Shown piece by piece: positions 42,932 through 53,091 of a stretch of 64,000 nucleotides of DNA; the first letter of the stretch is position 1; every line of letters starts with the position of its first letter. The translations under genes were made by a program, and so were the position numbers. Origin of the DNA: Clostridia bacterium. GTDB taxonomy: Bacteria; Bacillota; Clostridia; Acetivibrionales; DSM-27016. The stretch lies in the NCBI GenBank assembly GCA_026414765.1, contig JAOAIJ010000006.1, positions 32,306-96,305 of the forward strand, given 5' to 3'. Below the pieces are notes generated by a model. That model did no database searches. It worked only from the letters and a program-made list of their open reading frames with translations, and had not been told where the DNA came from.

Positions 42932-44059
42932 ATGAAAATCGGCTTTATAAGCAATCGGGAAACAACTGATATTAAGTCCTGGTCCGGAACGTTATTCTAT
43001 CTGTTTAAAACTTTGGAAAAGGAGTATGAAGTTGAGTGTGTATATATAAGAGATAATCTCCTAGAGTTTTTGTACTTAAAGTTAATGTACTTTTTTTACA
43101 ATAAAATAGCCGGAAGGAACATATCGCCCGAGCACACTTTTCTTTACGCAAAGTTAAAGAGTTATAAGCTTGATACATATCTGAAGACAAAACAAAGTTG
43201 CTTTGATGTGCTCTTTGCCCCCATAGGGTGTCAGGTAATTGCTTTTGCCAAAACGAAAATTCCGATAATCTATCTTTCAGATGCTACTTTTGCATCTATG
43301 ATAGACTATTACCCCGAGTATACAAATCTTCCTTCATGGAATGTCAGGCAGGGTAATTACATAGAAGCACAGGCTATTATGAAATCAGACAAGATAATAT
43401 TCAGCTCGGACTGGGCAATGGAAAGTGCTGTTAATAATTATCATGCAGACAGATCAAAGCTATATGTCATTCCTTTTGGTGCCAACATTGACGACCAATT
43501 TCTTGAAGAAGACTTCCAAAAGGAAAAGGACAGGCTGAAATTACTTTTTATAGGCGTAAATTACTTGCGGAAAGGCGGCGGTATAGCTGTTAAAACTGCA
43601 AATGAAATAAAAAACCGCGGTTTTGAATGCGAAATCAGTATTATAGGATGTGCCCCTGATGAAAGGCATTACAAAGATGAAGGCGTAAAAATAATAGGTT
43701 TCCTGAATAAAAACAATTCCAAAGACGCAGAGAGGCTGACAGCAGAAATGAAAAGCTCCCATTTCCTCATTCTGCCGACAAAAGCGGAGTGTGCGGGTAT
43801 AGTCTTTTGTGAAGCTTCCTGCTATGGTGTGCCCAATATAACTTATGATACAGGCGGCATAGCAAACTATGTGGAAAACAATATAAACGGTTTCAGGCTT
43901 CCTTTGGAAGCGGACGAAAAGCAATTTGCAGATAAAATACTTGAATTCTTTCAGGAAGGAATTTATGAGGATATCAGTTCTTCATCAAGATTGAAGTACA
44001 AACGCGAATTGAACTGGGATACGTGGCTGCGCAAATTCAAAACGGTATTCAATAATTAG
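42932..44059 (+). CDS. GT4-type glycosyltransferase
   Basis: A 375-residue GT-B protein: LLFIGVNYLRKGGGIAVKTA opens the C-terminal domain and TKAECAGIVFCEASCYGVP is the donor site. First gene of the plus-strand operon. ATG at 42932 has AGGTGAT upstream; four extra codons from GTG at 42920 are less likely. The sugar is unknown. Confidence 0.85.
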   Translation: MKIGFISNRETTDIKSWSGTLFYLFKTLEKEYEVECVYIRDNLLEFLYLKLMYFFYNKIAGRNISPEHTFLYAKLKSYKLDTYLKTKQSCFDVLFAPIGCQVIAFAKTKIPIIYLSDATFASMIDYYPEYTNLPSWNVRQGNYIEAQAIMKSDKIIFSSDWAMESAVNNYHADRSKLYVIPFGANIDDQFLEEDFQKEKDRLKLLFIGVNYLRKGGGIAVKTANEIKNRGFECEISIIGCAPDERHYKDEGVKIIGFLNKNNSKDAERLTAEMKSSHFLILPTKAECAGIVFCEASCYGVPNITYDTGGIANYVENNINGFRLPLEADEKQFADKILEFFQEGIYEDISSSSRLKYKRELNWDTWLRKFKTVFNN

Positions 44060-44088
44060 TCTCTATAGGAGGGTAGGATTTTTTATAT

Positions 44089-45000
44089 ATGAAGGACACT
44101 GCAATAATAATTCTGACCTATAACGGGATAAAAAACACTATAGACTGCATCGAATCTTTAAAAAAGCAGACTTATAAAAACTATGACATTGTGCTGGTGG
44201 ATAATAAGTCGGAAGATTATACGGTAGAAATCGTCAAAGCCCGCTTTCGTAATGTATTGGTTATTGAAAACATGGAGAATCTTGGATATGCGGGTGGCAA
44301 TAACGTCGGACTTTCCTATTGCATAAGTATGGGATACAAGTATGTATTCGTCATTAATAACGATATCACCCTTGAGCCTGATGCTTTAGAAAAGCTTATC
44401 CATTTTAGCGAAAGTCATAATGACGTATGTGTGGTAGGCCCGGTAAACCATTCATTTTTTAATAAAGAAGAAACACAATTTCTTTACAGCTCCCTTCTGA
44501 TGGAAAAATATGAATTCAGAGTTTATACTGATGCTGAAAACGGCAGGAAGGAATATGAAACAGATTATGTAAACGGAGCTGCAATGCTAATCAAAACACA
44601 AGTGCTTAAAGATATAGGTTTATTTGACGACAATTACTTTCTATTCTGGGAAGAGTCGGATTTGTGTCTCAGGATAAGACGTCACGGCTATAAGTGCATG
44701 GTACTGACTGATTCGGTAATATACCATAAGGAAAGTGCATCATTCAGTGATACAAACTATTCACCTTTAAAAAATTACTATCTGCAAAGAAACAAGCTTT
44801 ACTTTTTTAAGAAAAACTTCAGTACAAGTTATAATTTCAGATTTTATTTATACTGCTTGGACAGGACTGTTAAAATGCTTGTCAAATGTCTTTTAAAGAA
44901 ACCCGCAAGCTTTTATGGTTTGCTCAAAGCATTCTTTTATGCATATACAGACTTCATGTTCAAAAGAATGGGTAATAGAAACGCAATAATACAGAAATAG
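44089..45000 (+). CDS. GT2 family glycosyltransferase (rhamnosyltransferase-like)
   Basis: A GT-A enzyme: IIILTYNGIKNTIDCIESL at the N-terminus, VDNKS, and a DxD-type NND site, then FLFWEESDLCLRIRRHGYK, which holds the catalytic acid of the rhamnosyltransferase-like group. The C-terminal amphipathic part may bind the membrane. The donor could be the dTDP-rhamnose made by the Rfb enzymes (inference). AGGAGGG lies a somewhat long 15 bases before the ATG. Confidence 0.85.
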   Translation: MKDTAIIILTYNGIKNTIDCIESLKKQTYKNYDIVLVDNKSEDYTVEIVKARFRNVLVIENMENLGYAGGNNVGLSYCISMGYKYVFVINNDITLEPDALEKLIHFSESHNDVCVVGPVNHSFFNKEETQFLYSSLLMEKYEFRVYTDAENGRKEYETDYVNGAAMLIKTQVLKDIGLFDDNYFLFWEESDLCLRIRRHGYKCMVLTDSVIYHKESASFSDTNYSPLKNYYLQRNKLYFFKKNFSTSYNFRFYLYCLDRTVKMLVKCLLKKPASFYGLLKAFFYAYTDFMFKRMGNRNAIIQK

Positions 45001-45013
45001 GAGTGGTAGAGTT

Positions 45014-46180
45014 TTGGATAAGGAAATATTTCTAGTAGAAGACGGCGGCTTCGGAGGTTGGGCGCTGCACGCTTTTGTTATTTGTACTGCACTGAAAGAG
45101 CAGGGTATAGATGTACACCTGCTTACAAACAAGGAATATGAATTTGACAGCTTTGAAAAAAACTTTAAGGTATCGAAGATTTTTGAACCCATAAAGAAGA
45201 GAGAAAAGCAAAGTAAAGCGGTCTGGCTGCTAAACAGATTTTATGTGTACTATACAAATACAAAAAAACTTCTTGACTTTTTGAAAGATAAGAGTAACTA
45301 TATAGTCCATTTTTATTCGTCAAACTACTTTCTCAACGGGCCTGCAAACAGTCTTCTTCCCAGGGATGTAAAGGTTGTATCAAACATACATGACGTGGAA
45401 CCTCACTACAATAAAGGTACATATTATATGAAGCTTCAGGGATTTCTCACCAGAAAAGCACTGGTAAGAGCCAACAAGCTGATTGTGTTTACCAATGAAG
45501 GTGTCCGGGAGCTGTTGCAAAAAACAGGAGGGGAGAAAAAAGTAGCATTTGTTGAGCATGGACAAGTTTATCTTCCGGGAGCTTTTTCCAAAACACAGGC
45601 AGCGGAGTATAAACCCTCCTCTAAACTAAGGTGTCTTTGCTTTGGTTCATTGCGTCCCAATAAGGGTTTTGAGGTTTTGCTCCAATCTGTTGCAGAAATG
45701 AATGATGCAGAAAAGCAAATGCTTGAAGTAAAAATTGTCGGCCAAGCAGAAGATCCCTCATACTATAACACCCTGGCCGGCTTTTTAAAGGATAACGGGC
45801 TGGAAACCTGTGTGGATCTGCAGAACAGATATGTGGATATCTCTGAAATCCATACATGTTTTAAGGATATTGACCTTGTAATATTGCCCTATACGCACTT
45901 TCATTCGCAAAGCGGTGTAATATATCTTGCTCACTCTTTTGGAATACCTGTACTGGTTACAGACCTGGCAGGGCTGAAGGAGCATATAGAAAAAACCTCT
46001 GCCGGCTTTATGGTACGTCATTCTGATGCACACAGCCTGAAAAACGAGCTGGTCAGGATTGCCTCTGAGCCATCTCAGCTAGTTGAAAAGAGGGAATATG
46101 TAAAAAAATATATGAAAACAGCCCTGGACGGCTGGAAATTAATATCAAGAGAATATCAGAAGATTTATGAGAGCGTATAA
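45014..46180 (+). CDS. GT4-type glycosyltransferase
   Basis: A 388-residue GT-B enzyme, with CFGSLRPNKGFEVLLQSVAE in the C-terminal domain and GVIYLAHSFGIPVLVTDLAG at the donor site. TTG start with GGAG upstream. It lies 13 bases after the GT2 gene and ends at a long terminator. Confidence 0.85.
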   Translation: MDKEIFLVEDGGFGGWALHAFVICTALKEQGIDVHLLTNKEYEFDSFEKNFKVSKIFEPIKKREKQSKAVWLLNRFYVYYTNTKKLLDFLKDKSNYIVHFYSSNYFLNGPANSLLPRDVKVVSNIHDVEPHYNKGTYYMKLQGFLTRKALVRANKLIVFTNEGVRELLQKTGGEKKVAFVEHGQVYLPGAFSKTQAAEYKPSSKLRCLCFGSLRPNKGFEVLLQSVAEMNDAEKQMLEVKIVGQAEDPSYYNTLAGFLKDNGLETCVDLQNRYVDISEIHTCFKDIDLVILPYTHFHSQSGVIYLAHSFGIPVLVTDLAGLKEHIEKTSAGFMVRHSDAHSLKNELVRIASEPSQLVEKREYVKKYMKTALDGWKLISREYQKIYESV

Positions 46181-46186
46181 TCCGGT

Positions 46187-46269
46187 ACAGCATTTCAAAG
46201 CCTTATGCCTGGTTAACCCGGTCGCGCCGGCATAAAAGAAATGATTTGAATGAAATGCTGTATTTTTTT
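46187..46269 (+). terminator. Long imperfect terminator inside the glycosyltransferase cluster
   Basis: ACAGCATTTCA pairs with TGAAATGCTGT, with an inner ATGCC/CGGCAT stem, followed by ATTTTTTTG. It divides the plus-strand operon into a 3-gene and a 5-gene part. Confidence 0.65.
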
Positions 46270-46342
46270 GAATTCTACTGTAAAAATAAGTAATTAATTC
46301 CTGTTTGTACTATTAATATAAATAATTAACGGAGTGTTTAAG

Positions 46343-47458
46343 ATGAAAATTATTGCAATGCATTTGCCGCAGTTTCACAGAATACCTGAAAATGACAAGT
46401 GGTGGGGTACGGGGTTCACCGAATGGGTGAATGTCCGAAACTCCAAGCCGGTATTTGAAGGCCACAATCAGCCCCGGGTACCTTACAATGAGTATTACTA
46501 TGACCTTACCGATAGGGAAGCCCGTGTATGGCAAGCCCAATTAGCAAAAAAATATGGTATTTACGGTTTTTGCTACTATCATTATTGGTTCAATGGAAAA
46601 AAACTGCTGGAAAAGCCCATTGAAGCACTTCTTGAGGACAAGGAGCCGGACTTTCCATTCTGTCTTTCATGGGCAAACGAGCCTTGGTCAAGAGCCTGGG
46701 AAGGCAAAGAAACACAGGTACTGATGCCTCAAGTTTATGGTGCTGAACCTGAATGGAAGGAGCATATAGATTATCTTATAAAATTCTTTAAAGACCCAAG
46801 ATATATAAAGATCGACAACAAGCCAGTTTTTTTAATATACCGCACATCAAGCATCCCTGATCTTGACAGGATGATAGAATTGTGGACCAAAGAAGTAAAA
46901 AACTCGGGCTTGCAAGGTATATATCTTATTGAAACTCTGAACTCATTCCAGAAGGTATCAAATACTGAATTATCCGATGCAGTTATGGAATTTGAGCCAA
47001 TGTTTACGATAAAACATGAAATAAGCCCGGCTGCCAAGATAAAAAGGTTATTGAATAAAAAAACGGGTCAACCGGATATTCTGGATTTCAATTCAATATG
47101 GAATATCATACTCAAAAGAAGGAATGTGTATGGCAAAAAAACCATCTTCAGGGGAGCATTTTCAGGCTGGGATAATTCACCCCGAAAAGGCAAAAAAGCT
47201 ACCATTCTCAAGCACGGATCTCCCGGAAAGTTTGGGCATTATTTGAGACAGCTTGCACAGCAGAAAACAAGAATAAACATAAATGAAGATTACATATTTA
47301 TAAATGCATGGAACGAGTGGGCTGAAGGGGCTTATCTCGAGCCGGATTGTTCCACGGGATTCGCATATCTTGAAGAAATCAAGCGGTTAGTGAATGAAAC
47401 AAATACAGGAAAAGAGGGTAAAATTCATGGATATCTCAGTAGTAATAGTTACATATAA
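46343..47458 (+). CDS. WbsX-like glycosyltransferase family protein
   Basis: The protein has the Glyco_tran_WbsX signature: LPQFHRIPENDKWWGTGFTE near the start, YYHYWFNGKKLLEKP, FCLSWANEPWSRAW, and the C-terminal INAWNEWAEGAYLEPD. The fold resembles glycoside hydrolases, and its exact role in polysaccharide synthesis is not settled. ATG at 46343 has CGGAGTG upstream. Its end overlaps the next gene. Confidence 0.85.
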   Translation: MKIIAMHLPQFHRIPENDKWWGTGFTEWVNVRNSKPVFEGHNQPRVPYNEYYYDLTDREARVWQAQLAKKYGIYGFCYYHYWFNGKKLLEKPIEALLEDKEPDFPFCLSWANEPWSRAWEGKETQVLMPQVYGAEPEWKEHIDYLIKFFKDPRYIKIDNKPVFLIYRTSSIPDLDRMIELWTKEVKNSGLQGIYLIETLNSFQKVSNTELSDAVMEFEPMFTIKHEISPAAKIKRLLNKKTGQPDILDFNSIWNIILKRRNVYGKKTIFRGAFSGWDNSPRKGKKATILKHGSPGKFGHYLRQLAQQKTRININEDYIFINAWNEWAEGAYLEPDCSTGFAYLEEIKRLVNETNTGKEGKIHGYLSSNSYI

Positions 47459-48266
47459 TAACAGGGATCTTGTAACAGACACAATAGCCTCCCTATATAA
47501 AAGCAGGTGCAGCTGCGCCTTTGAAGTCATTGTCGTAGATAATGACTCGGTGGATCACACCGCATCGGCAGTCGAGCACAGCTATCCCAATGTGAAAGTA
47601 ATAAGAAGCAGCAAAAATCTGGGGTTTTCCAGAGCAAACAACATAGGCATATCGAAAGCCTCCGGCAAATATATCTTACTGCTGAACCCTGATGTAATTA
47701 TGTTTGATGATGTATTGGACAAAATGGTCAGGTTTATGGATCAAAATCCCGACTGCGGTGCGTCATCCTGCAAACTCCTGAATCCGAACGGATCTTTGCA
47801 GTATTCCGTAAGGAGATTTGCAGGCTTTGTTGATATACTCCTGTGCAGAACTCCTTTAAAGAAATTTGTTCCTGAGGCTGTAAGAAACAAAGTGGACCAT
47901 TACTATCTCATGAAGGATTGGGATCATAATGAAATTATGGAAGTGGATTGGTTTTTAGGTGCCTTCATGCTGTTGAGGAAGGAAGCACTGCAGAAAGTAG
48001 GCGGCCTGAACGAAAAGTTTTTTATGTATTTTGAGGATGTAGACCTGTGTTACCGTATCCGCAAAGAAGGCTATAAGGTAATGTATTACCATAGTCCCAG
48101 CATTGTTCATATCTATAGCCAGGATAGTGTAAAAAGCTTTGGAAAGATGTCGCTAGTCCACTTATCCAGCTGCTTTAAGTTCTATATGTCACATATTAAG
48201 CTGTTATTTCACTCCCTATATTTTATAAACAATAATCAGCACAAGGAGGAAATGAGTTCATTATGA
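47427..48266 (+). CDS. GT2 family glycosyltransferase
   Basis: A GT-A enzyme with [23 protein letters not shown] and [20 protein letters not shown], again of the rhamnosyltransferase-like group. ATG at 47427 has GAGGGT seven bases upstream; eleven extra codons at 47394 lie inside the previous gene. It overlaps rfbA by 4 bases. Confidence 0.85.
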   Translation: MDISVVIVTYNNRDLVTDTIASLYKSRCSCAFEVIVVDNDSVDHTASAVEHSYPNVKVIRSSKNLGFSRANNIGISKASGKYILLLNPDVIMFDDVLDKMVRFMDQNPDCGASSCKLLNPNGSLQYSVRRFAGFVDILLCRTPLKKFVPEAVRNKVDHYYLMKDWDHNEIMEVDWFLGAFMLLRKEALQKVGGLNEKFFMYFEDVDLCYRIRKEGYKVMYYHSPSIVHIYSQDSVKSFGKMSLVHLSSCFKFYMSHIKLLFHSLYFINNNQHKEEMSSL

Positions 48267-49126
48267 AAGGAATAATACTGGCAGGCGGTGCAGGTACCCG
48301 CCTTCATCCTTTGACACTTGCAGTATCAAAACAGCTGCTACCTATATACGACAAACCGATGATATATTACCCACTGTCCGTCCTGATGCTTGCAGGTATA
48401 AAGGAAATATTGATTATATCTACTCCAAGAGACCTTGTTCTTTTCAAATACCTGCTAAAAGACGGAAGCCACCTTGGAGTAAAGCTTGAATACAAGGTTC
48501 AGGAACAGCCTCGCGGCCTCGCTGAAGCATTCATAATTGGCAGCGACTTTATCGGTAACGATTCGGTAGCATTAGTGCTGGGGGATAACGTCTTTTACGG
48601 ACAAAGCTTCAGCAGTACGCTTGATAAGGCTGTATCACGTCTGGATTCAGCGACAATTTTCGGATATTACGTTAAGGATCCGACTGCCTATGGGGTAGTG
48701 GAATTTGACCAGGACGGAAATGTTCTGTCTATTGAGGAGAAGCCAAAGAAGCCTAAATCACACTATGCAGTGCCAGGCTTATACTTTTACACAAATGAAG
48801 TAATTGAAATAACAAAAAATCTTAAGCCCTCTGCCAGAGGAGAACTCGAAATAACAGATGTCAATACTGAGTTCCTTAAAAGGAACAAGCTTAAAGTCGA
48901 AATCATGGGCCGCGGGATGGCCTGGTTTGACACAGGAACCTATCAGGGACTGCTGGAAGCAGGTAATTTTGTAGAAGCAGTTCAAAAAAGACAGGGACTG
49001 TATATAGCTTGTGTGGAAGAAATCGCGTATATAAAGGGTTTTATCGGAAAGGAACAGCTGCTTTCACTAGCATCTAATCTGGATAAGACAGATTACGGCA
49101 CTTACCTGAAAGAACTTGCTGTTTGA
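48263..49126 (+). CDS. rfbA: Glucose-1-phosphate thymidylyltransferase
   Basis: First enzyme of dTDP-L-rhamnose synthesis. [13 protein letters not shown] is the nucleotide-binding loop, KPMIYYPLS and EEKPKKPKS are further conserved blocks, and the length is typical. Its pathway partners are on the opposite strand at 36-39 kb. Coupled to the upstream gene by a 4-base overlap. Confidence 0.97.
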   Translation: MKGIILAGGAGTRLHPLTLAVSKQLLPIYDKPMIYYPLSVLMLAGIKEILIISTPRDLVLFKYLLKDGSHLGVKLEYKVQEQPRGLAEAFIIGSDFIGNDSVALVLGDNVFYGQSFSSTLDKAVSRLDSATIFGYYVKDPTAYGVVEFDQDGNVLSIEEKPKKPKSHYAVPGLYFYTNEVIEITKNLKPSARGELEITDVNTEFLKRNKLKVEIMGRGMAWFDTGTYQGLLEAGNFVEAVQKRQGLYIACVEEIAYIKGFIGKEQLLSLASNLDKTDYGTYLKELAV

Positions 49127-49158
49127 TTTATTCAAATATACGAAAGGTGTTACAGCAT

Positions 49159-50175
49159 ATGCCCAAAGTTTCAATAATTATTCCTGTATATAAAAGTGAA
49201 GCTTACCTCCATAAATGTCTCAGTTCAGTAGTCAATCAAACACTAAGGGATATAGAAATAATCGTAGTAAACAACGCTTCCCCGGACAACAGCCAGTATA
49301 TCATTGATAAATTTGCAGAAAGCGATACCCGTATAAAACTGATAAAAAATAAAGAAAATGAGGGTATATGCCAGGCAAGGAATGCAGGTCTGAAAATAGC
49401 TGAAGGTGAATATGCAGGCTTCCTTGATGCTGATGACTGGGTAAAGCCTCAAATGTTCGAATCCATGTACCGTGCAGCAGTAAAAAATTCGGCGGACATG
49501 GTAATATGCAATTCCAGAAGTGTCTGTGAGGGCAGAGTACATCCCCCGAGATTTAGTATTGCTAAGGAGTTGATTCACCTAGAAAAAACAGGCTTTGATA
49601 ACTACATGTACAACTACTATTTCCCTAACAGACATGGTTATGAAAACTGGAACAAGCTTTACAAGCTTGGTATTATCAGAAAAAATGATATAAGCTTCGA
49701 CGGAAGAATTACATTTGCCGAGGATGCTTTCTTCAACCTGGAATATTTGCTGTTTACAAACACGATTTGCTGTCTGGATATACCCTTACATTTTTATCTG
49801 AACAGAAAAGATTCCTTTATAAACATAAAAAATCCCCGGCTTTTGCAGGATTCTCTATTACTATTGGATGAGTTTTATAGAAAAGCCTGCCTAAAAAAGA
49901 AACTGCACTTAATAGAAGCAGTTTATCCGTACCTTACCTACCATTGCATAGACTATGTTTTTTCTGCAAGAATCCGTAAAGAAAATACAAGTATACGGAA
50001 TCTGAACACGGAATTCTTCTTGCTTAAAGAATTTCCCTTCGTGGAGCAGTGCATGGACAGAATTCACTGTGAACGGAAAACTATAGGCAAATATATAAGC
50101 TCACTGCTTATTTTAAAAAGATCGTATTTCCTACTGTCATTTTATAAGTATATACAAAAAAAACTTCTGGCATAA
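49159..50175 (+). CDS. GT2 family glycosyltransferase
   Basis: A GT-A enzyme with PKVSIIIPVYKSEAYLHKCL, VVNNAS and FLDADDW (the DxD metal site). GAAAGGTG lies 9 bases before ATG 49159; twelve extra codons run into rfbA. It has basic and aromatic residues near its C-terminus and no clear membrane helix. Confidence 0.85.
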   Translation: MPKVSIIIPVYKSEAYLHKCLSSVVNQTLRDIEIIVVNNASPDNSQYIIDKFAESDTRIKLIKNKENEGICQARNAGLKIAEGEYAGFLDADDWVKPQMFESMYRAAVKNSADMVICNSRSVCEGRVHPPRFSIAKELIHLEKTGFDNYMYNYYFPNRHGYENWNKLYKLGIIRKNDISFDGRITFAEDAFFNLEYLLFTNTICCLDIPLHFYLNRKDSFINIKNPRLLQDSLLLLDEFYRKACLKKKLHLIEAVYPYLTYHCIDYVFSARIRKENTSIRNLNTEFFLLKEFPFVEQCMDRIHCERKTIGKYISSLLILKRSYFLLSFYKYIQKKLLA

Positions 50176-50192
50176 AGTTAGGAGATAAATAT

Positions 50193-51407
50193 ATGGATGT
50201 TAATCAAAAAATAATAATTGATCTTCTGTCTTGCGTACTCCGGAAGAGAGTGCCAGATGAGAGTATAGTAAAAGGTGCAGAATGGAATGCTCTATGGAAG
50301 GAAGCCAGAGCTCACGATATATCTGCTATGCTATACCCTGCTCTGAAAAATCTTACTGCTTTTAAAAAGCAGAGTAAGGAGCTGCAGGATAAATGGCAGC
50401 GTTCAGCACTGGTAGCTGCATCAATGCAGAGTTATTGCTTCATGGAAATTGTGAGAGTATTCGAGGCATTCAAGGAGAATGGCATTTCTGTTATTGCACT
50501 GAAGGGGCTTATTCTCAGGAAACTATACCCTCAGCCTGAGCTCCGCACAATGGGCGATGCCGATATTCTGGTACATAATGAAGATTTAGGCCGTGTGAGG
50601 GATTTACTTACAACCATGGGATATACCCCCGATAGCGACAACGAGGTGCATATCCACTTCAATCATCCAAATTGTCTTCCTATAGAAGTACACTGGTCAC
50701 TGATCAATGAAAGATTTGTAAAAGGTGCTGAAAAATGGGAAAAAACTGTATGGGAAAATTCTGTGCCGGCAGACGGACTCGGTGGGTCCGCTCTGATGCT
50801 TTCTCTTGAAGATCACATACTCCATCTTTGTCTTCACATGGCAGTTCACATAATGCATTCTGGTTTTGGTCTGCGTCAGCTCTGTGATCTGGTCTTGCTT
50901 ATCGAATCGGCAAGTAAAGATATTGACTGGGACTTATTCTGCCAGAAGGCAAAGTTCTGCAGATTGGAACGCTTTACATGGGCAATCCTTCAGGTATGCA
51001 GCAAGTTCTTCAACCTGGAGGTTCCGGAGCCTGTAAAAAAACTTACCCATGGAGACAGCAAGTATATACAGCTTCTGGAATATGACGTATTCTCATCGGG
51101 AACCTACGGTAACAAAACCTCAGTAAGGCAAATGGGTAATTTGCTTCTTAGAGATGAAAATTATAAAAATTCCGACCCATCAGCCGGAAAACTAAAATAC
51201 TACTTTAAGCTCGCTTTCCCATCTTCACTGGAACTTGGTGAAAAATACAATTATGCCAGAAGGCATCCCATACTCCTGCCTGCAGCGTGGATTCAGCGGC
51301 TTATCAGGAGTCTGTACCGCAAGGATTTGTCGATATCCGACAAACTTGCTCTACCGGAGCTTTATGGCAACCGTGCTAAGCTGATTGACTGGCTGAATCT
51401 GAAATAA
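50193..51407 (+). CDS. Nucleotidyltransferase family protein (PF14907 type)
   Basis: A 404-residue protein of the uncharacterised nucleotidyltransferase family often found in lasso and other RiPP clusters. ALKGLILRKLYPQPELR and GDADILV (the acidic metal site) are visible, then the VHWSL and HLCLHMAVH segments. It could modify a peptide by nucleotide transfer, or act elsewhere. TTAGGAGA precedes the ATG. Its last 32 bases overlap the end of the converging ABC transporter gene. It is on the polysaccharide-operon side, so membership of either system is open. Confidence 0.75.
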   Translation: MDVNQKIIIDLLSCVLRKRVPDESIVKGAEWNALWKEARAHDISAMLYPALKNLTAFKKQSKELQDKWQRSALVAASMQSYCFMEIVRVFEAFKENGISVIALKGLILRKLYPQPELRTMGDADILVHNEDLGRVRDLLTTMGYTPDSDNEVHIHFNHPNCLPIEVHWSLINERFVKGAEKWEKTVWENSVPADGLGGSALMLSLEDHILHLCLHMAVHIMHSGFGLRQLCDLVLLIESASKDIDWDLFCQKAKFCRLERFTWAILQVCSKFFNLEVPEPVKKLTHGDSKYIQLLEYDVFSSGTYGNKTSVRQMGNLLLRDENYKNSDPSAGKLKYYFKLAFPSSLELGEKYNYARRHPILLPAAWIQRLIRSLYRKDLSISDKLALPELYGNRAKLIDWLNLK

Positions 51408-53091
51408 GCTTTTCGCCATGTTCAAAAATACATCCATCCTCAAGCTTCATTACCCTATTGCATATTTTTAAAGCCGATGGACGGTGTGTGATTATTATGC
51501 ATGTACGGGCCGGACTCAATCTCTTAATAGAATTCAGTACTTTCATCTCAGTATCTGCATCCAATGCCGAGGTAGCCTCATCCAGAACAAGCACCGGAGT
51601 CTTTCTGAGTAGTGCGCGGGCTATAGAAAGACGCTGTGCTTGTCCTTCGGAAAGTCCTAGTCCCCTTTCTCCGATTTTTGTATCAAGGCCGTCTTTCAAA
51701 TCGTGTACAAACTCCCATGCGCAAGCTGTGCGGAGTGCATCAGTCAGCTCCTTTTCTGTTGCATTTATGTTGCCAAGCCTGAGATTTTCGGAAATAGTAC
51801 CGGAAAATAAAGTATTGCCTTGCGGCACATAAGATACCAATGTACGGTTTGAAGCTGATGCCTCAGCTTTTTCACCATTCTCATCATAAAAGAAGAGTTT
51901 ACCGTTAGCAGGTTTAAGCAGTGAAAGCAGCAAACGTATAATTGTAGTTTTTCCTTCACCGGAAGACCCGACAACTGCGACAATTTCCCCGGGTTTTATA
52001 TCAAAATTTACATTCTTTACCACCGTTTTATCATCTTCATATGCAAAGCTGAGATTTTCAATGCTTATACCCGCTCTATCCCAGCCAAGAGGTGTTTCTT
52101 CCCCTCTCTCCCGCGGTAATTTCTCAAGTTCCATCAGCCTGCAGGCTGAAGCCTCGGCAGCTACCAATTGCGGAAATGTACGGGCTAGTCCGATAAACGG
52201 GGTTTGGATCTGCCCGACTAACTGAAAGAAAGCCGTAAGTGTACCAAAAGTGGCTGTGCCTTGAAACAACCTCATAGCTCCCCATGCAAAAGCAAGCAGA
52301 TATCCTATCCAATACCCTATGGAAAGCATCGAATAAGAAACTACACCCAGTCTGTTTCGCCGCAGCACTAGACCCACACGGCTGCTCTGAAGCTTACCAA
52401 GCTGCTGGCTGCTCTGCTCTTCCAGGCAGAAGGTTTTCACAATCAGCATGTTTTGTATTGATTCATGAATAAACGCCCTATACCTGCCTTCTGCTTCCTG
52501 TATGTTCAAATGCAGTCTTTTAAGCTTTTTTCCGAAGTAACGGTAAAATATCAGGCTCACCGGACTGATTACAAAGGCCAGCACAGCTAGTACAGGGTCA
52601 AAAAATATTAAAGTAGCAAACGCTGCCACTAACCGTACACCCAGGGAAAACATACCCGGAAGAATACTGACAATCCCATTTGCCACTACACCGATATCAC
52701 TTGTCATACGTGTCAATACATCATCACTGTGATACCGGGAAAAGCTCATCCATTCAGCCTTTCCGAGGCACTCAAAGAGTTTCTGACGGATATTGTTTGA
52801 CATTTTCTCCGATACGGAAACTGTCAAAACTGAATCTCCGGCATTTAACGCTACTTGTGCAATAATCAGGAGGGCAAAGATTATCACTGCTCGTATGGCT
52901 TTATCAGCATCTTTCTCCACGGCGGAATCAACAAGGTCTTTCGATACTATTGCCGAGCTTACAGAAAATACAGACAGCAGGACACCTATTACAAGTATTA
53001 ATACCAGAGAAAAAATAAATGGCCTTATTTGTATACCTACCCATTTTACTACTTTAATTAGCTCCTTCAACCCATGACTCTTCAGTTTCAT
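51376..53091 (-). CDS. ABC exporter, fused membrane and ATPase domains
   Basis: A half-transporter with six membrane helices in residues 25-310 and an ATPase with Walker A (GSSGEGKTT, 375-383), LSEGQ (480-484) and Walker B (VLVLDEATSAL). It has no N-terminal C39 peptidase domain, so precursor cleavage must be done by another enzyme, plausibly the S26-like protein encoded just upstream. Its start overlaps that gene by 4 bases. Probable exporter of the peptides of cassette 1. Confidence 0.9.
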   Translation of the reverse strand: MKLKSHGLKELIKVVKWVGIQIRPFIFSLVLILVIGVLLSVFSVSSAIVSKDLVDSAVEKDADKAIRAVIIFALLIIAQVALNAGDSVLTVSVSEKMSNNIRQKLFECLGKAEWMSFSRYHSDDVLTRMTSDIGVVANGIVSILPGMFSLGVRLVAAFATLIFFDPVLAVLAFVISPVSLIFYRYFGKKLKRLHLNIQEAEGRYRAFIHESIQNMLIVKTFCLEEQSSQQLGKLQSSRVGLVLRRNRLGVVSYSMLSIGYWIGYLLAFAWGAMRLFQGTATFGTLTAFFQLVGQIQTPFIGLARTFPQLVAAEASACRLMELEKLPRERGEETPLGWDRAGISIENLSFAYEDDKTVVKNVNFDIKPGEIVAVVGSSGEGKTTIIRLLLSLLKPANGKLFFYDENGEKAEASASNRTLVSYVPQGNTLFSGTISENLRLGNINATEKELTDALRTACAWEFVHDLKDGLDTKIGERGLGLSEGQAQRLSIARALLRKTPVLVLDEATSALDADTEMKVLNSIKRLSPARTCIIITHRPSALKICNRVMKLEDGCIFEHGEKLISDSASQSA

